Origin: Candidatus Onthomonas avicola
GTDB lineage: Bacteria > Bacillota > Clostridia > Oscillospirales > Oscillospiraceae
NCBI GenBank assembly: GCA_018710845.1
Contig: DVJB01000041.1
Span: 34,194-98,193 of the forward strand
Length of the DNA stretch: 64,000 bases
Direction: 5' to 3'
The translations under genes were made by a program, and so were the position numbers. Within the stretch, counting starts at the first letter, position 1. The number at the start of each line of letters is the position of its first letter. The notes below the pieces were generated by a model. That model did not search any database. It was not told where the DNA came from and saw nothing but the letters and a program-made list of their open reading frames with translations. Positions 59,033 to 64,000 of this stretch are shown here, piece by piece.

Positions 59033-59106
59033 GGCGAACCTCCGCAAGTGCGCGATATCGATTGACGGGTCCATGAAGCAAAGCTGTTGTTCCGAAAGCT
59101 GATCCT

Positions 59107-59150
59107 ATAATAGCAACAGAAATTAAATCTGTCAATTGTTAAAACAACAA
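59107..59150 (-). promoter_or_regulatory. Promoter of pfkB with candidate DeoR operator
   Basis: On the minus strand TTGACA (59130-59135), 17 bases, TATTAT (59107-59112). Immediately upstream is the inverted repeat TTGTT-AAAAC-AACAA (59136-59150). Confidence 0.7.
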
Positions 59151-59203
59151 AAATGAGGCGGAATCATTTGACGAAATTGCACAAACAACAGCTATCAACT
59201 GTT

Positions 59204-59244
59204 GAATCAAAAGTAAGACAGGAGACCCAAGCGGCCTCCTGTCT
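59204..59244 (-). terminator. Terminator of the PRD regulator gene
   Basis: Stem AGACAGGAG / CTCCTGTCT with an 11-base loop. TTACTTTTG follows on the minus strand, and CATTTTTA on the other strand. Confidence 0.7.
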
Positions 59245-59268
59245 CATTTTTATAATGTATGGCAGGCA

Positions 59269-61320
59269 TCACAGCCGTGACTGCCGCCACTGCTGCCGCA
59301 GCGCGCGGCGGAAGCGGATGCTCAGCCCGTGCTCCAGAATGGCGGAGGCCTGGCGCACATTCCCAGCGCGCAGGGCGCACATCAGCTCCGGCTGTTCGAT
59401 CAAAATCTCGCTCACCCCGCGCATGATATGGTCGGCCATCTCGTCTGCCTCCGGGGCAAGGAGGACGAGCGCACCGGAGCACGGCCCGCTGCCGAGCGTC
59501 AGCGGCGGCTCGGCGTGCAGATAGCCGAACCGGCAGCCGCGCACTGCCGATGTCTTGCAGTGCAGCAGCAGTGCCTCGAGCGGACGGATATAGGTGCTGC
59601 TCAGCCGTTCCCGGCGCAGGAGGGCCTCTTCCACGGCCCGCTGGTCCTCCGGCGTGCCGCAGAAGAGCGCGGCCGCGCGTCGGATGAGCTGCTCACGTGT
59701 GCGCAGGAAGGGGGCGGTCTGGATGCGAAGCGTCTCCAACAGCTCGAGCAGCGCCCCGCTGGACTCGAGGGTATAGCGCAGCGCGTCCGGCTGGAAGACC
59801 GGTTCCGGCTCCGCCGCCGCGCGGTGCGCCGCGCGCAGCCGGTCCAATCGCTCCCGCAGGCGGGCGATGTCCTGTTCGCGCAGAATGGGACTCACGCACA
59901 CATAGGGAAACGCGGTCTGCAGCGGTACGGTGGAGACGATCAGGTCTACGCCCATGCCGGCCAGGTCGCGCCGCGGCAAGTCGCGCACGGAGCAGCAGTC
60001 GAGCACCTGCAGCTGCGGAAATTCCTTCTGGAGCTGGGAGAAGAGGAAGCGGCTGGTAGAAATGCCGTAGGGACAGACCACCAGCGCCCGCAGCACCATC
60101 TGTGCCGCGCTGTCCTGCTCGAGCACCGCGCCGAAGTGCATGGTGAGAAAGCCGGCCTCTCCGTCCGGAATATTGGGCAGGCCGAAGCGCGTCTGCACCC
60201 GGTCGCAGGCCTGGCGCACAGCCAGCCACCACGGGCGGTATTCCGTCTGAATCAGCTCCAGATGGGGATTTTCCAGCCGGTTTCCCTGCCGCAGCCGGTC
60301 CAGCATCGGCTCCAGGTGGGCGCACAGGTCGTCCGTCAGGGAAGGGTAGCGGGTGAGATCGACACCGAGCGCTTCCGAGACCTCCTCCACCAGACAGACG
60401 GCCAGATGGCGCAGGTCGAGCAGACGCGCGTCCGACCAGTCCTCCTCCGGGCCGCCGAAGCGCAGCGGCCGCAGGTGCAGGGCCAGCCGGGAGCGCTCCC
60501 CGTCCGGCAGGGCGAGCTGAAACTGGCCCTCAATCATCCGTGCGAGGATCTCCTCCGGTGCGTCCGGAGAGAGTCCCGGCGCGCCGCCGGGGGAGAGCGT
60601 GCCGTGCTGGACCTGCCAGATGACCAGAGAGATGTGGATGGCCAGCGCAAGAAAGCCGGTATCGGAAAAGGGTTGCGGACAGCCGTCCTCAAACCGCTCC
60701 AGTAGCTGCCAGACCGGCCGGGTGAGCTGCTGGTCCAATACGGCGGGCAGGACACCGTCTTCCAGCGCCATCTGCAGCTCCTGCTGCGGGAGCTGGCCGC
60801 GAATCAGAGCGGCGGCCGCCCGCCGCTGCCGGCTGGGTGTGCCTGAGAGCCAGACGCCGACGCCGGGCCTTCTGTTGAGCGCAATCCCGTAGGGGGACAA
60901 AAAATCGCGCAGCCAGTCCAGGTCACCGGAGAGCGTCTGCTCCGAGACGGAGAGGGTACGGGAGAGGGCGTAGGACTTCACCGGCTCCCGACAGGCGAGC
61001 AGCTCGAGCAGCAGCCGCTGCCGCCGCACCTGGGGAGCGGGGGCGGCGGGGCCTGCGCCCTCCCGCAGCAGTGCCAGCAGCTGCGCGCGCCGCTGGGGCG
61101 GTTCGTCGAGCAGCAGGCCCTGCCCGGGGCTGCGGAGAAAGCGGTATCCCGCCTCGGAGCACCAGCGCTCCAGACCGGGCAGCTCGCGCAGCACGGTGCG
61201 CCGGCTGATGCCCACACTCTGGGCCAGCGCGGCGGCGGAGAGCCACCCGCGCGGCAGCTCGGCAAGCTGTTCTGCCAGACGGCGGCCATTGGCGGAGAGG
61301 GAATCGAGCGCGTGCTCCAC
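59269..61320 (-). CDS. PRD-containing PTS-dependent activator (MtlR/BglG-type)
   Basis: 683 residues from GTG 61320, eight bases after AAAGGAGG; the track GTG 61329 lies inside that ribosome site. Two N-terminal helix-turn-helix parts (LAQSVGISRRTVLREL; YALSRTLSVSEQTLSGDL) are followed by two PRD domains (about 180-390), a EIIB-like domain with VCPYGISTSRFLFSQL (about 410-500) and a C-terminal EIIA-like domain (about 540-683, with CKTSAVRGCRFGYLH). The usual histidine of the EIIA site is not obvious. It faces the mtlA-like gene and probably activates it in response to PTS phosphorylation. Confidence 0.88.
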   Translation of the reverse strand: MEHALDSLSANGRRLAEQLAELPRGWLSAAALAQSVGISRRTVLRELPGLERWCSEAGYRFLRSPGQGLLLDEPPQRRAQLLALLREGAGPAAPAPQVRRQRLLLELLACREPVKSYALSRTLSVSEQTLSGDLDWLRDFLSPYGIALNRRPGVGVWLSGTPSRQRRAAAALIRGQLPQQELQMALEDGVLPAVLDQQLTRPVWQLLERFEDGCPQPFSDTGFLALAIHISLVIWQVQHGTLSPGGAPGLSPDAPEEILARMIEGQFQLALPDGERSRLALHLRPLRFGGPEEDWSDARLLDLRHLAVCLVEEVSEALGVDLTRYPSLTDDLCAHLEPMLDRLRQGNRLENPHLELIQTEYRPWWLAVRQACDRVQTRFGLPNIPDGEAGFLTMHFGAVLEQDSAAQMVLRALVVCPYGISTSRFLFSQLQKEFPQLQVLDCCSVRDLPRRDLAGMGVDLIVSTVPLQTAFPYVCVSPILREQDIARLRERLDRLRAAHRAAAEPEPVFQPDALRYTLESSGALLELLETLRIQTAPFLRTREQLIRRAAALFCGTPEDQRAVEEALLRRERLSSTYIRPLEALLLHCKTSAVRGCRFGYLHAEPPLTLGSGPCSGALVLLAPEADEMADHIMRGVSEILIEQPELMCALRAGNVRQASAILEHGLSIRFRRALRQQWRQSRL

Positions 61321-61524
61321 CGGCTGCACCTCCTTTCTCCGGCGGCATTTCGAACGGTTCTGTAATCTGCGGTATCATGTTACTCCATTATATCATCTCG
61401 GCGCCTCCTTCACCAGACAGGAGAACAAAACAAATATTTTTTCGACGCGTAACACACGATTTTTGTGCGAGATAGACAAATGAGAGCGGCCGGATTTGCA
61501 TAAAACCACGAATAACAGCCAGTC

Positions 61525-61593
61525 TGGCACCAGCATCCGGTGCCAGGGGTGTGGTATCTTTTGCTTGTCAGGTTTGCAAAAGGATGTTTTAAT
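61525..61593 (+). promoter_or_regulatory. Promoter region of the mannitol-type PTS gene
   Basis: TTGTCA (61565-61570), 17 bases, TTTAAT (61588-61593). Twenty bases upstream of the -35 is the inverted repeat TGGCACC-agcatcc-GGTGCCA (61525-61545), a possible site for the divergent PRD regulator. The 61321-61657 gap holds this region and a TATAAT-containing stretch for the PRD gene; no other gene is seen. Confidence 0.5.
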
Positions 61594-61657
61594 AAAAGCA
61601 CGAAAGCAAAGCTGGTTCCGACATCCACCATTGACCGACCAAGAGAGGAGTAATTGT

Positions 61658-63532
61658 GTGAAAAACAAAGTGGCACGTTTCGGCAAATTTTTAAGCGGCA
61701 TGGTGATGCCCAATATCGGCGCGTTCATCACCTGGGGTTTCCTGGCCGCCCTGTTCATCGACACCGGCTGGCTGCCCAATGAACAGCTCAACTCCATCGT
61801 AACGCCCATGCTGACCTATCTGCTGCCCATCCTGATCGCGAGCCAGGGGGGCAAGATGGTGGGCGGCGAGCGCGGCCGCGTCATTGCCGCCATCGCCGTC
61901 ATGGGCTGCATCTGCGGCTCGGAGTACACCATGCTCATGGGCGCGATGCTGATGGGCCCCATCGCCGGCTGGGTGATCAAGAAGTTTGACCAGTTCGCCG
62001 AGGGGCGCATCCCCGCCGGGTTTGAGATGCTGGTGAATAACTTCTCCGTCGGACTGCTCGGCCTGGCCCTGGCCATCATCGGCTACTATCTGATCGGCCC
62101 ACTGATGAGCACGATCCTGGCCATTCTGACGGTGGGCGTGAATTTCCTGGTGGAGCACAGCCTGCTGCCGCTGGTGTCCATCTTTATTGAGCCGGCGAAG
62201 GTGCTCTTCCTGAATAACGCGCTCAACCACGGCATCTTCAGCCCCATCGGCGCGAGCCAGGCGGAGGCCGCCGGCCGCTCCATCATGTTCATGCTCGAGA
62301 GCAATCCCGGCCCCGGCCTCGGCGTTCTGCTGGCCTACTGGGTCTTCAGTAAGGATCAGACCACCCGTCAGTCCGCCCCCGGCGCCGTCATCATCCACTT
62401 CTTCGGCGGCATCCATGAGATCTATTTCCCCTACGTCCTGATGAATCCGGTGGTCATCATCGGCCCCATCGTGGGCAACTTCTGCGCCATCCTCTTCTAC
62501 TCCATCACCGGCGCTGGCCTGAGCGGCACCGCCTCCCCGGGCTCCATCATCGCCTTTATGGCCATGACCCCGCGCGACTCCATGCTGATCTCTCTGGCCG
62601 GCGTGGCCATCGCCGCCGCCGTCTCCTTCGTGATCTCGAGCATCTTTGTCCGCATGAGCGCAGGCAAGAGCCTGGAGCAGGCGGAACAGGAGATGCGCGA
62701 GATGAAGGCCTCCACCACCGGTGCTCAGCCGGCCCAGTCGGCTGTGGGCGACGTCTCCGGCGTGAAGAAGGTTGTCTTCTCCTGTGATGCGGGCATGGGC
62801 TCGAGCGCGATGGGCGCGACCAAGTTCCGCAACCGCATCCACGCCGTCCGCCCCGATCTGACGGTGACCAACAGCAGCGTGGACACCATCCCGGCCGATG
62901 CAGACATTGTGGTCTGCCAGCGCGTCCTGGCCGACCGTGCCCGGAAGGGCGCGCCCCAGGCGCAGCTCGTGGAGATCGACAACTTCCTGGCCGACCCCGC
63001 CCTCGACCGCCTCTACGAGGCCCTGAGCGCTCAGACGGCCATGGAACCCGCCGTCCCCGCCTCCGCACCCGTGACGGTCCCCGCGCCGCAGGCGGAGGAG
63101 GGCCATGCGATGAACGGCGTCATCACGCGTGCGGGCATCCGCACCGGCCTGCCCTCCGTGAGCAAGGAGGAGGCCATCCGCGCCGCCGGCGAGTTGCTGG
63201 CCGAGCTGGGTTATGTGGATGAGACCTATGCCGACGCGATGCTCGAGCGCGAGCGGCTGACCACTACTTACATGGGTATGGGCGTGGCCATCCCCCACGG
63301 AACCAGCCAGAAGAAGGAGACGGTGAAGAAATCCGGTGTTGTCCTGCTCCAATATCCCGACGGCGTGGACTTCGGCTCGGAGAAGGCATACCTCGTCTTT
63401 GGCATCGCCGGCGTGGGCAACGAGCACCTGGAGCTGCTCGGCAACGTCTGCGCCGTGCTGGACGACGAGGAGGCGCTGGAGCGGATGAAGAGCACCACGG
63501 ATGTCAACGAACTGCTCGGCATGCTGCAATAA
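61658..63532 (+). CDS. mtlA: PTS mannitol-type EIICBA
   Basis: 624 residues from GTG 61658 (GAGAGGAG ribosome site), close to E. coli MtlA length. EIIC membrane domain 1 to about 340 (MVMPNIGAFITWGFLAALF; GGIHEIYFPYVLM). EIIB at about 370-460 with phosphorylated Cys in FSCDAGMGSSAMGA. EIIA at about 480-624 with phosphorylated His in VAIPHGTSQ. It imports and phosphorylates a hexitol, by homology mannitol. An HPr gene follows 29 bases later. No mtlD is present in the window. Residues around 375-620 carry all sites needed for phosphotransfer from HPr. Confidence 0.93.
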   Translation: MKNKVARFGKFLSGMVMPNIGAFITWGFLAALFIDTGWLPNEQLNSIVTPMLTYLLPILIASQGGKMVGGERGRVIAAIAVMGCICGSEYTMLMGAMLMGPIAGWVIKKFDQFAEGRIPAGFEMLVNNFSVGLLGLALAIIGYYLIGPLMSTILAILTVGVNFLVEHSLLPLVSIFIEPAKVLFLNNALNHGIFSPIGASQAEAAGRSIMFMLESNPGPGLGVLLAYWVFSKDQTTRQSAPGAVIIHFFGGIHEIYFPYVLMNPVVIIGPIVGNFCAILFYSITGAGLSGTASPGSIIAFMAMTPRDSMLISLAGVAIAAAVSFVISSIFVRMSAGKSLEQAEQEMREMKASTTGAQPAQSAVGDVSGVKKVVFSCDAGMGSSAMGATKFRNRIHAVRPDLTVTNSSVDTIPADADIVVCQRVLADRARKGAPQAQLVEIDNFLADPALDRLYEALSAQTAMEPAVPASAPVTVPAPQAEEGHAMNGVITRAGIRTGLPSVSKEEAIRAAGELLAELGYVDETYADAMLERERLTTTYMGMGVAIPHGTSQKKETVKKSGVVLLQYPDGVDFGSEKAYLVFGIAGVGNEHLELLGNVCAVLDDEEALERMKSTTDVNELLGMLQ

Positions 63533-63561
63533 ATTCCCGGACCTGAGAAAGGAGCATTCCC

Positions 63562-63816
63562 ATGAAAGTGATGACCATGACCGTTCACGACAAGGAGGGC
63601 CTGCATGCCCGTCCCGCCGGCCTGCTCAACAAGGCGGCCAAGGCCTGCGCCAGTGCCATCAGCATCCAGAGCAAGGGAAAGACGGCGGATATGAAGCGCA
63701 TTTTCGCCGTGATGGGCCTCGGCGTCAAGTGCGGCGACGAGATCACCGTCACCTGCGACGGTCCGGACGAGGACGCCGCGATGGAGAAGATTCAGGCAAT
63801 TCTCAGTTCGCTTTAA
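63562..63816 (+). CDS. HPr-like phosphocarrier lacking regulatory Ser46
   Basis: 84 residues. The active-site motif GLHARPAG keeps His15, the residue phosphorylated by Enzyme I. At the place of Ser46 in Gram-positive HPr (KSIMGVM) this protein has KRIFAVM, so residue 46 is Arg and cannot be phosphorylated by HPr kinase. It is encoded directly after the PTS gene and probably serves that system, outside CcpA-type control. Ribosome site AAAGGAG. Confidence 0.92.
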   Translation: MKVMTMTVHDKEGLHARPAGLLNKAAKACASAISIQSKGKTADMKRIFAVMGLGVKCGDEITVTCDGPDEDAAMEKIQAILSSL

Positions 63817-63832
63817 TCCAAGGGTTCCCAAT

Positions 63833-63860
63833 CAGCGGCTGGACCAGTGTCCGGCCGCTG
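63833..63860. terminator. Hairpin after the HPr gene, adjacent to repeat R3
   Basis: CAGCGGC / GCCGCTG with inner GGAC / GTCC, one wobble pair, no T-run here. It abuts repeat R3, as the flanking hairpins of R1 and R2 do. Confidence 0.55.
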
Positions 63861-63862
63861 GA

Positions 63863-64000
63863 GGCTGTCAAAAAGTGTTTTTGACAGCCTTTCGCGCAAA
63901 TGCAAGCATTTGCGCGAGTTTGCAGTCCGACTGCGCGCACGGATTTTTGTTCCAAAAATCCGCACACTTGCCGGACTATCAGTATTTTTGGCCCGGTACA
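63863..64000 (-). repeat. Multi-hairpin repeat, copy R3 (cut by window end)
   Basis: The visible 138 bp are the reverse complement of R2 bases 55806-55940 with few differences: GGCTGTCAAAAA/TTTTTGACAGCC, CGCGCAAATGC/GCATTTGCGCG, GGATTTTT/AAAAATCC hairpins and TGTACCGGGCCAAAAATAC. The element continues beyond the window. Confidence 0.85.

Overview
The window looks like the chromosome of a high-GC, obligately anaerobic Firmicute of the gut Oscillospiraceae type (Flavonifractor/Lawsonibacter-like; this is inference). The supporting signs are strong AGGAGG ribosome sites, sigma-A promoters, the oxygen-sensitive NrdD/NrdG ribonucleotide reductase, an FprA flavodiiron protein, split-subunit SdaAA/SdaAB serine dehydratase, PTS transport, a RsiV-type anti-sigma factor and a VanG-type cluster. 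I saw no rRNA, tRNA, CRISPR array, phage module or transposase gene.

Layout. 1-282: tail of a GH31 glycosidase. 584-4530: operon of MBOAT acyltransferase, SGNH esterase, ECF sigma factor and RsiV-like anti-sigma factor, probably an envelope O-acetylation module controlled by its own sigma factor. 4541-11314: carbamoyl/amino-acid catabolic locus, with ygeY-ygeW-arcC on the minus strand and two fold-type-II PLP enzymes divergent from it. 11361-17614: two-component system, then MarR regulator plus heterodimeric ABC exporter. 17647-20343: secreted transglutaminase-like protein with five FN3-like repeats. 20498-26400: vanR-vanS-ligase-vanXY-vanT cluster (D-Ala-D-Ser type) with a terminator in the leader of the ligase. 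26486-29700: nrdG and nrdD, with tandem NrdR boxes in front of nrdD. 29823-32086: MBL-fold hydrolase, pyrE, radC.

32120-32408: first copy of an unusual multi-hairpin repeat. 32550-39381: five-gene operon with a propeller-fused binding protein, two importer permeases, a coiled-coil efflux-type adaptor and a MacB-like membrane protein, but no ATPase. 39544-40758: fprA. 40965-46175: a 1736-residue DUF4011/DUF3320-like helicase-nuclease with eroded motifs. 46207-49439: Nudix, DnaQ-like exonuclease, RluA-like synthase, MATE. 49506-52662: lipase divergent from a condensation-like acyltransferase and a DUF6320-like protein. 52780-54371: sdaAA/sdaAB. 54677-55627: nucleotidyltransferase. 55647-55980: second repeat copy. 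55996-63816: sugar/hexitol locus with DeoR regulator, SorE-like dehydrogenase, PfkB kinase, PRD regulator, mannitol-type EIICBA and an HPr that lacks Ser46. 63863-64000: third, truncated repeat copy.

Most notable: (1) three copies of a multi-hairpin repeat whose linkers are conserved while the stems are rewritten with complementarity kept, inserted next to terminator-like hairpins that appear duplicated on both sides; (2) the MBOAT/SGNH/SigV/RsiV-like operon; (3) an attenuator-like arrangement in the van leader; (4) the degenerate giant helicase; (5) the importer/adaptor hybrid operon.
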